Shown: positions 1 to 7,188 of the stretch, in pieces | Layout: each line of letters starts with the position of its first letter | Numbering within the stretch: position 1 is the stretch's first letter | Source of the DNA: Planctomycetota bacterium | GTDB taxonomy: Bacteria > JAJVIF01 > JAPKYR01 | Direction of reading: 5' to 3' | Assembly (NCBI GenBank): GCA_030673355.1 | Contig: DAOVJF010000074.1 | Coordinates: forward strand, 1 to 9,298 | DNA length: 9,298 nt | Position numbers and translations under genes: made by a program | Notes under the pieces: model-generated | What the model saw: only the letters and a program-made list of their open reading frames with translations | Databases searched by the model: none | Told to the model about the DNA's origin: nothing

Positions 1-798
1 AGATCGTTGAAGCTGAATATCAAGGTAAATCCTCTGCCCGGTACAATGAATCGTCATGGAGCGGTTATCCTGTTCGAGGACATAACGGAAGTTACGGAAC
101 TCCAGAACCAGCTTTTCCAAACTGAAAAACTAGCTACCCTCGGTCAGGTGGCGGCAGGTATCGCCCATGAGGTAAATAACCCGCTCGCCGGCGTGTCAGG
201 GTTCCTCCAGGTTATGGCCAGCCGCCTTCCGGAAGACAGTCCCGAACGCTCCGCGATGCAGGCTGCTCTTTCAAACATTAACCGTGCATCCGGGACTATT
301 AAGGACCTTCTCAAGTTTGCACGGCTCGGTCCCGCGCAGAAACGGCCGATCAGGTTGAATGAGGTTCTCGGTGAAAGCCTTGTGTTCGTCAAATTCCAGA
401 GGGAGCACGAGAATATTGAGATTGTGGACAACATTCGCGATGACCTTCCCGAAGTTATAATCGATCCGGACCAGCTCCGCCAGGTATTCACAAATCTTGT
501 CCTGAATGCGCTGCAGGCGATGGGCGACGAAGGCACACTCACAGTCAGCACAATTTCAGCGAATGGGGTAGTGCGCACGTTCATCGAGGATACCGGTGAG
601 GGAATTCCGGAGGAAAATTTCGAGCTTATTTTCGAACCATGGTTTACTACCAAGCAGGCAAAGGGTACCGGACTCGGCCTGATTAACTGCGAGAAAATCA
701 TTAAGGATCATGGCGGTACGCTTGCATTTTCATCCGTTTACGGTCAGGGCACAATATTTATTGTCGATTTACCTGTTGGGGAAGATGGAGAGGAATAA
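1..798 (+). CDS. Sensor histidine kinase, C-terminal part (5' end outside window)
   Basis: The frame is open from the first base, so the true start lies upstream; the TTG at 7 is only the first start-like codon. Counting it as residue 1, residues 1-30 look like the end of a PAS domain (ILFEDITE). The HisKA H-box follows with phospho-accepting His54 in AHEVNNP; the HExxN pattern is typical of kinases that also dephosphorylate their partner. The ATPase domain shows the N-box around residues 159-172 (Asn163, Asn167), the G1 box DTGEGI (195-200), the F-box FEPWFTTK (209-216) and the G2 box KGTGLGL (219-225), then the usual DHGG. All catalytic motifs are intact. The H-box resembles NtrB/AtoS-type kinases. 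No transmembrane segment is seen in the visible part. No response regulator gene follows; a partner could lie upstream. The family is certain, the signal unknown. Confidence 0.93.
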   Translation, partial: RSLKLNIKVNPLPGTMNRHGAVILFEDITEVTELQNQLFQTEKLATLGQVAAGIAHEVNNPLAGVSGFLQVMASRLPEDSPERSAMQAALSNINRASGTIKDLLKFARLGPAQKRPIRLNEVLGESLVFVKFQREHENIEIVDNIRDDLPEVIIDPDQLRQVFTNLVLNALQAMGDEGTLTVSTISANGVVRTFIEDTGEGIPEENFELIFEPWFTTKQAKGTGLGLINCEKIIKDHGGTLAFSSVYGQGTIFIVDLPVGEDGEE

Positions 799-806
799 GA
801 CGCTTT

Positions 807-865
807 GAATTCATGGGGACGCTTTTCCATGCTTCCAGGAATTCATGGAAAGGCGTCCCTGAATC
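807..865. repeat. Long imperfect palindrome / hairpin between genes (REP- or MITE-like)
   Basis: Bases 816-831 (GGGACGC...CCATG) pair with 844-859 over 16 base pairs with a single T-G wobble (823/852), around a 12-base loop. Beyond a two-base bulge the arms continue with ATTCA (809-813) against TGAAT (860-864). The sequence GAATTCATGG also occurs twice in direct orientation (807-816 and 839-848), once in an arm and once in the loop. No T-tract follows the right arm, so it is not a standard intrinsic terminator, though it might still affect mRNA ends of the upstream kinase gene. The GGGGACGC-type arm resembles the palindromes mobilised by Y1/REP-associated tyrosine transposases; that likeness is from memory and no transposase is present here. 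Confidence 0.75.
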
Positions 866-926
866 TAAGATTGGAATAAGAACTACCATCGGGGAAAATA
901 GTTAATCAGGAAGCGATCCGAAAACG

Positions 927-935
927 TGGTATAAT
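927..935 (+). promoter_or_regulatory. Extended -10 promoter for the lipoprotein gene
   Basis: TGGTATAAT is a perfect -10 hexamer (930-935) with the extended TGn element. No good -35 is found 16-18 bases upstream, which fits an extended -10 promoter. Transcription would start near 942 and give a leader of about 65 bases before the ATG at 1008. Confidence 0.45.
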
Positions 936-1007
936 GACCGTGTAAACAATCGGACGGAAAATGAACCGTTTGATTTAATATTGGTTAAACAACCTGGGAG
1001 GAAGCTG

Positions 1008-3515
1008 ATGAAAGCCACACATTTATGGGTAGTTCTTCTTGCATTGTTGTTAATCGGATGCGGTAAATCTCACGGCCCGATCGCAAGCGGGGTCGATGAA
1101 GATGATATGTCCGCAACAACGCCGCGATCGTCTCATTCCGGCGCTGGAAATCGAGTTGTCTGGGGACTTTGGAAAATCAGCATTTCCGCTGATCGAAGTA
1201 CAATCGATGTTGTTCCGGACCGTACGGGCGGAATGCATTTTAACATAGTTCAACTGCTGGAATACCACCCGTGCGCAACCTGCCTGAAATTCAGCAATGT
1301 CAAACTGTTTCCCAACGGCGATTTAAGCGTCGATCTCACAGTGATCCATCCGTTTCCCGGGCTTCTCCAGTACACAGGATTCGATTTGCGGGGCGTGATC
1401 ATTTCCGGCGCGGGCTACAATTTCCCTGTGAGCGGGAGAAGCATCGCGCGGGGCGACGATATCCTCCGGGTGCTGAACGCTGACGGTTACACGCACTTAT
1501 TCAACCCGACCGATTTCCCCCCGACCACCCCGCCGATCCTCGGGTACATTCCCGGCAAAATGTCGCCCGGCGGCGATCTGTCCGCGACACTGAATCCCTT
1601 CTTCGCGTACGAGCAGGATCAGCCCCGATGCATGTTCCTGCCCGGCACCGTGAGCACACGGACGATTCTGGTTCACATTCCGGACGGCCCGCTGGAATTC
1701 GGCTACGCGGTGGATGTCTCCTGGTTCCCGGCGGATGGGGAAGTGACCGATCCTGAGAACGACTTCCCGGCGGAAGCGAACGCTATGGAAGCGTACAAGA
1801 TCAGTGTCGAGGTTGGCGAGGAACCGTGCCCGGTCGCGCGTGACGAGGAAGTGCGGGTGGAAGTTTTCGATCACCAGGGGCTGGAGACGATCGACTCGGT
1901 GACCGTCGAAGTACCCGATCTTTTCACGGGCGAAGTCGAACTTGTGTACACAGAAACCACGGCAGAGGGTAGTTTCGTGTTCACCGGAACGATCTCGAAT
2001 GAGCATGCAACCAGCAAAGGCCCGCATCCGCTGCTCGTGCGTGTGACGGGCACGGAAACGGACGGGAATCTCGGAATAGTAGACGCCTGGCAGGTCCGTG
2101 ACGTAATGGCTGAGATAGGCTGGGCCCGAACCTGGGGCGGGCAGCTGAAAGATGGCAGCAATGATGTCACAGTGGATTCCTCCGGGAACGTCTACGTAGT
2201 AGGCACTTTCCAGGATGCAGTGGACTTTGACCCCGGCTCAGGGGAAGACGAGCACAGCTCCAACGGTAAAAAGGATGTATTTCTCAGCAAGTTCGATTCA
2301 TATGGTGTCCTTCAGTGGACGCGCACCTGGGGAGGGTCAGGGACCGATTATGCCCATGGAGTTGCTGTTGACAGCTCCGGGAACATAGTTGTCGCAGGCG
2401 GGTACCATCACACGGTGGATTTCGATCCCAGCCCCGGGATTGATAGTCGCGACTCTAGCGGAGAGGTTGATGTCTTTGTGAGTAAGTTCGATACTTCCGG
2501 AACATACCAGTGGATCCAGACGTGGGGAGGCGTTGACGGCGAATGGGCGGAGGATATCGCCATTGACAGCTCCGGCAGCATCTATACAACGGGCACATTC
2601 TACGGACCCGTGGACTTCGATCCCGGTCCCGGGATCGAGGAGCGTACTCCTGATGACATTAATGATGCCTTCGTGAGCAAGCTGGACGATTCAGGGACCT
2701 TCCAGTGGGTGGTTTCCTGGAACCATGGGAGCGATTACGATGGTGACATGGTCGGTTACGGGATTGCGGTTGACGCGTCTGATGATATCTACGTAGTAGG
2801 CCATTTCATGGCTATGGTGGACTTCGACACCGGTCCCGAGGAAGAGTTGCACAACTGCATTGCCGGATGGAATTCGTTTCTATGCAAGTATGATCCTGGT
2901 GGCACTTACCAGTGGGCCAGCACCTGGGGTGGTTTCGGCTTAGACTGTGCATTCGGAGTTGCCGTGGACAACCTGGGGAGCATTTATGTAACTGGAAAGT
3001 TCTGGGGTCTCGCGGACTTCGATCCCACGGATAGTGGTACCGACGAGCGGGATTCCGGGGGAGACGTAGACATGTTTCTGAGCAGATTCGATTCCTCCGG
3101 CGCTTACTTCTGGGTCGCTACCTGGGAAGGGGCAGGGGTCATCTGGGAAACAGGAAAGAAACTGACAGGAATATCTGTCGACGGCGTGGGGGATGTCCTT
3201 GTTACGGGCAAGTTCCTGGGATCGGTGGATTTCGACCCCGGCCCTGGCACGGATTACTACCAATCGAACGGCGATTTCGATGTCTTTCTGAGCAATTTTG
3301 ATTCCTCCGGTTCATTCCAGTGGGCGAGAACCTGGGGCGGGATATACGAGGAGGAGTGCCACAGCGTTGCTTGTGACAGCTCAGCTAACATCTATGTGAG
3401 CGGTTCATTCCACGACACGGTGGACTTCGATCCCGGCCCTTGCACTAGCGAGTTTATTTCGAACGGGCAAAGTGATCTCTTCCTCAGCAAATTCCTGCCC
3501 GATGGGAATTGGTGA
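1008..3515 (+). CDS. Secreted lipoprotein with seven tandem beta-propeller (SBBP-type) repeats
   Basis: The chosen ATG follows a strong ribosome binding site, GGGAGG at 996-1001, six bases away; an earlier TTG at 981 would spoil the signal peptide. The product has 835 residues. Residues 1-18 form a lipoprotein signal: MK, a hydrophobic run, then the lipobox LIGC with Cys18 as the lipidation site. Residues about 50-270 form a module I do not recognise, with HPCATC (Cys89, Cys92) and HPFPG...TGFDLRG. Residues about 275-366 look like a beta-sandwich (DHQGLETIDSVTVEVP). From Trp372 seven repeats of 65-70 residues follow, each W..TWGG...VAVDSSGNIYV.G.F...VDFDPGPG...D.FLSKFD.SG..Q, ending in a closing Trp835. 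This matches SBBP-type beta-propeller repeats and predicts one seven-bladed propeller outside the cytoplasm. Family members are often large surface or extracellular proteins of unknown role. It is flanked by its own promoter and by convergent pfkA, so probably monocistronic. Confidence 0.85.
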   Translation: MKATHLWVVLLALLLIGCGKSHGPIASGVDEDDMSATTPRSSHSGAGNRVVWGLWKISISADRSTIDVVPDRTGGMHFNIVQLLEYHPCATCLKFSNVKLFPNGDLSVDLTVIHPFPGLLQYTGFDLRGVIISGAGYNFPVSGRSIARGDDILRVLNADGYTHLFNPTDFPPTTPPILGYIPGKMSPGGDLSATLNPFFAYEQDQPRCMFLPGTVSTRTILVHIPDGPLEFGYAVDVSWFPADGEVTDPENDFPAEANAMEAYKISVEVGEEPCPVARDEEVRVEVFDHQGLETIDSVTVEVPDLFTGEVELVYTETTAEGSFVFTGTISNEHATSKGPHPLLVRVTGTETDGNLGIVDAWQVRDVMAEIGWARTWGGQLKDGSNDVTVDSSGNVYVVGTFQDAVDFDPGSGEDEHSSNGKKDVFLSKFDSYGVLQWTRTWGGSGTDYAHGVAVDSSGNIVVAGGYHHTVDFDPSPGIDSRDSSGEVDVFVSKFDTSGTYQWIQTWGGVDGEWAEDIAIDSSGSIYTTGTFYGPVDFDPGPGIEERTPDDINDAFVSKLDDSGTFQWVVSWNHGSDYDGDMVGYGIAVDASDDIYVVGHFMAMVDFDTGPEEELHNCIAGWNSFLCKYDPGGTYQWASTWGGFGLDCAFGVAVDNLGSIYVTGKFWGLADFDPTDSGTDERDSGGDVDMFLSRFDSSGAYFWVATWEGAGVIWETGKKLTGISVDGVGDVLVTGKFLGSVDFDPGPGTDYYQSNGDFDVFLSNFDSSGSFQWARTWGGIYEEECHSVACDSSANIYVSGSFHDTVDFDPGPCTSEFISNGQSDLFLSKFLPDGNW
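2121..3512 (+). repeat. Seven tandem coding repeats (propeller blades)
   Basis: Repeat units start at the Trp codons at 2121, 2316, 2511, 2709, 2913, 3111 and 3321, with a closing Trp codon at 3510. Unit lengths are 65, 65, 66, 68, 66, 70 and 63 codons. Units 1, 2 and 7 are closest to the consensus; unit 4 has lost TWGG (SWNHG) and unit 6 has an insertion before its ISVDG core. The DNA copies are diverged, so this is an old protein-level repeat and not a recent tandem duplication. Confidence 0.85.
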
Positions 3516-3579
3516 TATAAGCTAGTGGAGAAATCCGTCTCTTCTTGACTAATACTTATCATGGATGTCGAAGTATCGG

Positions 3580-4539
3580 CTAATGGACAAGAGCCATTGC
3601 AAGGTGGTACAAGTTCGGATCGATAATCTTCGGCTCGGCAATGACCTCCTCAAAGGGAGTTGTCACCAGTTCACCTTTTAACAGGCCTATCATTACCCCC
3701 GACATACCGCTCGCGATCTCGTCCACCGCCCTTGCGCCCATGCGGCTCGCAAGAATGATATCACTAGCGGTCGGACTGCCGCCACGCTGAACGTATCCGA
3801 GAACCACAGTGTTCGCAGTGAAACCCATCGCGTCTTTCATTTTATCCGAAAGTTCTGTGGCGCTCATCACACCTTCGGCGAGGACCACGAGCGAATGTTT
3901 CTTGCCTCGCGCAATTCCACTTTCCAGCCTGTGAATAAGATCTTCGAGGTCAAACGGCATTTCAGGGACAATAATCGCTTCGGCACCACCCGCAAGCCCG
4001 GACTTGAGCGCTATCCATCCCGATGTGCGCCCCATAACTTCGATAATTATCGTTCTCTGATGGCTGGATGCCGTGTCGCGGAGTTTCTTGATGTTATCGA
4101 GCACTGTATCGACGGCGGTATCGAAGCCGATAGTTGAATCCGTTCCGTTAATGTCGTTATCGATTGTACCGGGGATGCCCAGTACCGCGATCCCAAGTTT
4201 TTTCAGTTCCAGCGCGCCGCGAAAACTCCCATCCCCGCCGATCACGATCAGGCCGTCCATTTCAAGAAGTTTGAAATTACGGGCTGCCTGTTTCTGTATC
4301 TCGGGTTTTACGAATTCCGGGTATCGGGCGGTACCGATGATTGTCCCGCCGCGCGTAAGGATATCGCCGACCGACCGGTTATACATCTCGGTGGATTCAT
4401 TCTCCACTATCCCTTTGAAACCGTTGTAAAATGCGAACACCCTGTGCCCGCGATGTATGCCCATTCGCACTACAGCACGAAGCGCCGCATTCATTCCCGG
4501 AGCATCCCCGCCGGATGTCAAAACGCCAATCTTTTTCAT
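3580..4539 (-). CDS. pfkA: ATP-dependent 6-phosphofructokinase
   Basis: This enzyme phosphorylates fructose 6-phosphate to fructose 1,6-bisphosphate in glycolysis, in the cytoplasm, usually as a tetramer. The 319 residues match the E. coli PfkA length and align almost without gaps. Visible motifs are TSGGDAPGMNA (8-18), Arg72, GGDGS (101-105; Gly104 indicates ATP rather than pyrophosphate), PGTIDND (123-129, catalytic Asp127), Arg162, MGR (169-171), Glu222 and QRGGSP (251-256). Effector-site residues Arg21, Arg25, Arg154, Glu187, Lys213 and Lys214 are kept, suggesting allosteric control. Two residues that bind the sugar phosphate in E. coli differ by ungapped comparison from memory: Arg243 is Asn and His249 is Tyr. 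The ATG is preceded by a modest GGGGAT site. The gene is divergent from pyrH and convergent with the lipoprotein gene. The E. coli Arg54-Tyr55 pair reads Asn-Arg here. Confidence 0.96.
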   Translation of the reverse strand: MKKIGVLTSGGDAPGMNAALRAVVRMGIHRGHRVFAFYNGFKGIVENESTEMYNRSVGDILTRGGTIIGTARYPEFVKPEIQKQAARNFKLLEMDGLIVIGGDGSFRGALELKKLGIAVLGIPGTIDNDINGTDSTIGFDTAVDTVLDNIKKLRDTASSHQRTIIIEVMGRTSGWIALKSGLAGGAEAIIVPEMPFDLEDLIHRLESGIARGKKHSLVVLAEGVMSATELSDKMKDAMGFTANTVVLGYVQRGGSPTASDIILASRMGARAVDEIASGMSGVMIGLLKGELVTTPFEEVIAEPKIIDPNLYHLAMALVH

Positions 4540-4591
4540 ATCATCCCCAGTAGCACAATCACATTAATAAAATCCGTTTGTGAACATCATC

Positions 4592-4625
4592 TTGAATTGG
4601 AATCTTACACTGATTCAATAAGATT
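4592..4625. other. Interlocked inverted repeats in the pfkA-pyrH divergent region
   Basis: TTGAAT (4592-4597) is complementary to ATTCAA (4613-4618), and AATCTT (4601-4606) is complementary to AAGATT (4620-4625). The two six-base pairs interlock rather than nest. The element lies between two divergent start codons, so it could be an operator or, if transcribed, a weak pseudoknot. The stretch is AT-rich and chance is possible. Confidence 0.3.
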
Positions 4626-4667
4626 TAAACATATCCGGGGTAATAGTTCCATGTTACGATCCACGCA

Positions 4668-4676
4668 TGGTATGCT
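4668..4676 (+). promoter_or_regulatory. Possible extended -10 promoter for pyrH
   Basis: TGGTATGCT contains the extended TGn element and a 4/6 match to the -10 hexamer. A weak TTCCAT (4647-4652) lies 18 bases upstream. Transcription would start near 4683, about 24 bases before the pyrH ATG. Confidence 0.3.
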
Positions 4677-4706
4677 CTCTTTAATATTCCAGGGTAATAG
4701 ATACAT

Positions 4707-5438
4707 ATGAATGAATTTAAATTTGCCATGAACCGAATACTCCTTAAGATCTCCGGTGAAGCCCTTGCCGGGGAAGATCATTTTGGTATTAACCCCGATG
4801 TCCTCGACAGGGTGGCGGGTGAAATCGTCTCTGTACTGAATGAGGGCAGGCAAATTGCCGTTGTAATGGGCGCCGGGAATTTTTTCCGTGGGGAAATGGG
4901 GGTAAAAGGAGGCATGGATCGGGTCTCATCCGATCAGATGGGCATGATCGCGACCCTGATGAACGCAATCGCGCTGAAGGACGCCATATCGAGGGCAGGG
5001 GGTGAAGCCGAGGTTCTTTCAGCGATTGAAATCGGCCCGGTCGCGAAAAATTACAGTCCAGAGCTTGGCAGGGAAGCCCTTGCCGGCGGGAAAGTCGCGC
5101 TGTGTGCGGCGGGAACCGGAAACCCGTTTTTTACAACCGACACAGCCGGGATTTTACGCGCGCTGGAACTCGAATGCGACGCGATGTTCAAGGCCACAAA
5201 AGTCGATGGTGTCTATGATAAAGACCCGGTTACAAATCCCGACGCAAAAAAGTTCGATGTGATCACATATGATGAAATTGTAAAGCGCGACCTTGGCGTA
5301 ATGGACCTGACCGCGGTAACGCTTGCGAAAAAGGGCAACCTTCCGATTATAGTCTTTGACATGGGTACTCGTGGCACGATGTATCGTGTTGTCAATGGCG
5401 AAATCGAACTGGGAACCTTGATAAAATCAAGCCGGTAA
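4707..5438 (+). CDS. pyrH: UMP kinase
   Basis: PyrH converts UMP to UDP with ATP, feeding all pyrimidine nucleotides; the bacterial enzyme is a hexameric amino-acid-kinase-fold protein of the cytoplasm. The 243 residues fit the usual length (about 240). Motifs are LLKISGEAL (12-20, phosphate-binding Lys), GAGNFFRG (55-62), DQMGM (76-80), GTGNPFFTTDTAG (136-148), KATKVDGVYDKDP (162-174) and MDLTA (199-203). The start at 4707 is preceded by AGGG at 4691-4694, a distant site; the in-frame ATG at 4728 gives MNRILLKISG and is possible but has no better site. It begins the pyrH-frr-uppS cluster; the rpsB-tsf genes that often precede it are replaced by divergent pfkA. Confidence 0.96.
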   Translation: MNEFKFAMNRILLKISGEALAGEDHFGINPDVLDRVAGEIVSVLNEGRQIAVVMGAGNFFRGEMGVKGGMDRVSSDQMGMIATLMNAIALKDAISRAGGEAEVLSAIEIGPVAKNYSPELGREALAGGKVALCAAGTGNPFFTTDTAGILRALELECDAMFKATKVDGVYDKDPVTNPDAKKFDVITYDEIVKRDLGVMDLTAVTLAKKGNLPIIVFDMGTRGTMYRVVNGEIELGTLIKSSR

Positions 5439-5450
5439 CAAGATACATCC

Positions 5451-5479
5451 TTGATAGAGAGTGGCCGATAAAGTACAAT
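5451..5479 (+). promoter_or_regulatory. Sigma-70 promoter in front of frr
   Basis: TTGATA (5451-5456, 5/6) and TACAAT (5474-5479, 5/6) are separated by exactly 17 bases. Transcription would start near 5486 with a leader of about 65 bases. It suggests that frr can be transcribed independently of pyrH despite the shared cluster. Confidence 0.5.
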
Positions 5480-5550
5480 CACACCGTGCAGTTTCCACGC
5501 TTCTCGCAGGTGATCCTTGACTCCTGTGAAAGAATAAATGAGGTCTCACC

Positions 5551-6108
5551 ATGGATGAATTGAATTTCCTTGAAATTGAGGAACGAATGCAGAAAGCCAT
5601 TAAGTCTGCAGCGCATGACCTGGCGATGGTCCGTACGGGTCGCGCGAATCCGGCACTTCTCGACCGGGTGGTTGTAGAAGCATACGAGACCCAGATGCCT
5701 TTGAACCAGGTTGCGACAGTTGCAGTCGGCGATGCAACCACAATCATGGTTAAACCTTTCGATAAGAACAACCTTAACGCCATAGAGAAAGCCATCCTGA
5801 AATCCGATATCGGGCTTATACCGCAGTCTGACGGACAGATAATCCGGCTTAATATCCCGCCGCTTACACAGGAACGCAGGCAGGAAATGGTTAGGATGAT
5901 TAAACAGATGGTGGAGGATTCCAAGGTCCAGATCAGGAATATTCGCCGGGAATACATCGATATGGTTCGCAAAATGGAGAAAGCCGGAGAAATCAGCGAG
6001 GACAATTCCCGGGACGCCCAGGATAAAATTCAGGAATTTACTGACAAGGGCACTGATGAACTTGACAAATTGTTTAAACAAAAAGAATCCGAAATAATCT
6101 CGATTTAA
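5551..6108 (+). CDS. frr: Ribosome recycling factor
   Basis: RRF works with EF-G and GTP to split post-termination ribosomes into subunits. The 185 residues equal the family's typical length. The three-helix domain I is formed by residues about 1-30 and 105-185, and the beta domain II by about 31-104. Conserved segments are VRTGRANPALLD (27-38), IPPLTQERR (102-110), RNIRRE (129-134, containing the functionally important Arg132) and GEISED (146-151). The ATG follows TGAGGT at 5539-5544 with six bases of spacing, a good site. The 112-base gap after pyrH carries its own promoter. Nothing is missing or unusual. Confidence 0.97.
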   Translation: MDELNFLEIEERMQKAIKSAAHDLAMVRTGRANPALLDRVVVEAYETQMPLNQVATVAVGDATTIMVKPFDKNNLNAIEKAILKSDIGLIPQSDGQIIRLNIPPLTQERRQEMVRMIKQMVEDSKVQIRNIRREYIDMVRKMEKAGEISEDNSRDAQDKIQEFTDKGTDELDKLFKQKESEIISI

Positions 6109-6142
6109 TGCTTGTAATAAGCCATAATGAACAGTAATCGTC

Positions 6143-6148
6143 TATAAT
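6143..6148 (+). promoter_or_regulatory. Possible -10 element just upstream of uppS
   Basis: TATAAT is a perfect -10 hexamer but has no -35 at 16-18 bases and no TGn extension; TTGTAA at 6112-6117 is 25 bases away. If used, the transcript would begin about 8 bases before the uppS ATG and be almost leaderless. In such AT-rich sequence a chance hit is quite possible. Confidence 0.2.
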
Positions 6149-6162
6149 CATGGTTGGATTAT

Positions 6163-6972
6163 ATGACCGCACGATCGCTTTCAAAAATTAAAACCGGTGA
6201 TTCAACACTTGAAGTTACCGGTCCACTCAAAATGTTGAGTGAACTTAACCTCGCCATGCTGCCGAGGCACGTTGCTTTTATTATGGACGGTAACCGCAGG
6301 TGGGCCAAGGAGCGACGTCTTAACAAGCTGGAAGGTCACCGTGCCGGGGTTAAAACGGTAAGGGAAACCGTTGAAATGACCCTGGATATCAATAGTCTCG
6401 CGGGTACAAACGCCATCGAAATACTGACTTTCTATGCTTTCAGCAAGGAGAACTGGAAACGCCCGCTGCTCGAAGTTTCAGGCCTCATGCAGATTTTCGA
6501 AAAAGCCGCGATCAAGGAAATTGAGCGGCTCCAGAAGCGAAATATCCAGATCAACATTATCGGCAACCTGAACGACCTCCCGAAGAGCCTTTATAACCGC
6601 GTGAAGGATATAGTAAATCTCACGAAGGACAACGACGGTCTCAGGATGAATTTCGCCCTGTCCTACTCGGGCCGTAACGAAATTGTTAAGGGTGTCAAAA
6701 AGCTTTTCGAGGAATATAAGCAGGGAAAAGTCGACATAGATTCTCTCGATGAACGTACATTTGCCACTTACCTTGACACCGGCACCCTTCCCGATCCGGA
6801 CCTCCTGATAAGAACATCCGGTGAAATGCGGTTCTCGAATTTCCTCCTGTGGCAGATCGCCTATACCGAATTATGGGTAACACCGGTTTTCTGGCCGGAA
6901 TTCAGGAGGAGTCACTACCTCCAGGCCCTCAAAGACTACCAGAAACGGGACAGGCGTTTCGGCGGACGTTAA
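6163..6972 (+). CDS. uppS: Undecaprenyl diphosphate synthase (cis-prenyltransferase)
   Basis: UppS adds eight isopentenyl units in cis to farnesyl diphosphate, making the lipid carrier of peptidoglycan synthesis. From the ATG at 6163 the product has 269 residues (E. coli about 253); a TTG at 6154 would add three. Neither start has a clear ribosome binding site. Motifs are HVAFIMDGNRRWA (36-48, catalytic Asp42), GHRAG (58-62), FYAFSKENW (90-98), IRTSGE (216-221, Arg217), RFSNFLLWQIAYTELW (223-238; Arg223, Ser225, Glu236) and a terminal RRFGG. Two oddities are visible: MDGNRRW replaces the commoner MDGNGRW, and about seven extra residues (around DINSLAGT, 75-82) sit before the ALTLYAFS-like strand. 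A variable N-terminal 30 residues precede the conserved core. It is the last gene of the cluster; cdsA does not follow. Confidence 0.94.
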   Translation: MTARSLSKIKTGDSTLEVTGPLKMLSELNLAMLPRHVAFIMDGNRRWAKERRLNKLEGHRAGVKTVRETVEMTLDINSLAGTNAIEILTFYAFSKENWKRPLLEVSGLMQIFEKAAIKEIERLQKRNIQINIIGNLNDLPKSLYNRVKDIVNLTKDNDGLRMNFALSYSGRNEIVKGVKKLFEEYKQGKVDIDSLDERTFATYLDTGTLPDPDLLIRTSGEMRFSNFLLWQIAYTELWVTPVFWPEFRRSHYLQALKDYQKRDRRFGGR

Positions 6973-7085
6973 TCTCTCTTCACACTCGCTACAATCAAAA
7001 ATAAATTTGCCTGTCTTGAAATTACCCCGACTTAAGTCCTTATTAAGCCTCATTATAACCGGTAAATGTGCTCCTGACGATAATA

Positions 7086-7115
7086 TTGGTGTGAGCTTAC
7101 TCACGGTATTATAAT
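7086..7115 (+). promoter_or_regulatory. Candidate upstream promoter with palindromic operator in its spacer
   Basis: TTGGTG (7086-7091) and TATAAT (7110-7115) are 18 bases apart. Between them lies GTGAG-CTTA-CTCAC (7091-7104), a perfect five-base inverted repeat, the position where a repressor or MerR-like activator would bind. It sits about 165 bases upstream of the sigma factor gene. The rest of the 308-base gap (6973-7280) shows no coding sequence; CTTAA/TTAAG at 7031-7047 is a small AT-rich inverted repeat. Confidence 0.3.
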
Positions 7116-7188
7116 CCTTGCCGGGGAATTTCTTACATAGTTGTGGATATTTATTATCTAATGGAATCAAAAGTATTAGCGTTTAATT

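Noticed and set aside
144..701. Long minus-strand open frame opposite the histidine kinase
   Set aside because: It lies entirely antisense to a gene with all kinase motifs, and its translation is low-complexity Ser/Arg-rich with no recognisable domain.
981..1007. TTG start at 981 for the lipoprotein
   Set aside because: The ATG at 1008 has an ideal GGGAGG site six bases upstream and gives a compact lipoprotein signal; the longer form adds nine polar residues in front of it.
3516..3579. Terminator between convergent lipoprotein gene and pfkA
   Set aside because: Only a four-to-five-pair stem (GAGA/TCTC, 3528-3541) and a six-pair AT-rich stem with a 13-base loop (ATACTT/AAGTAT, 3552-3576) are present, neither with a T-tract.
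4444..4853. Small frames crossing the pfkA-pyrH gap on both strands
   Set aside because: They overlap the starts of pfkA or pyrH, contain no motifs, and run through the probable regulatory region.
5427..6081. Two long minus-strand open frames opposite frr
   Set aside because: frr is unambiguous on the plus strand; the antisense translations show no family motifs and no good ribosome binding sites.
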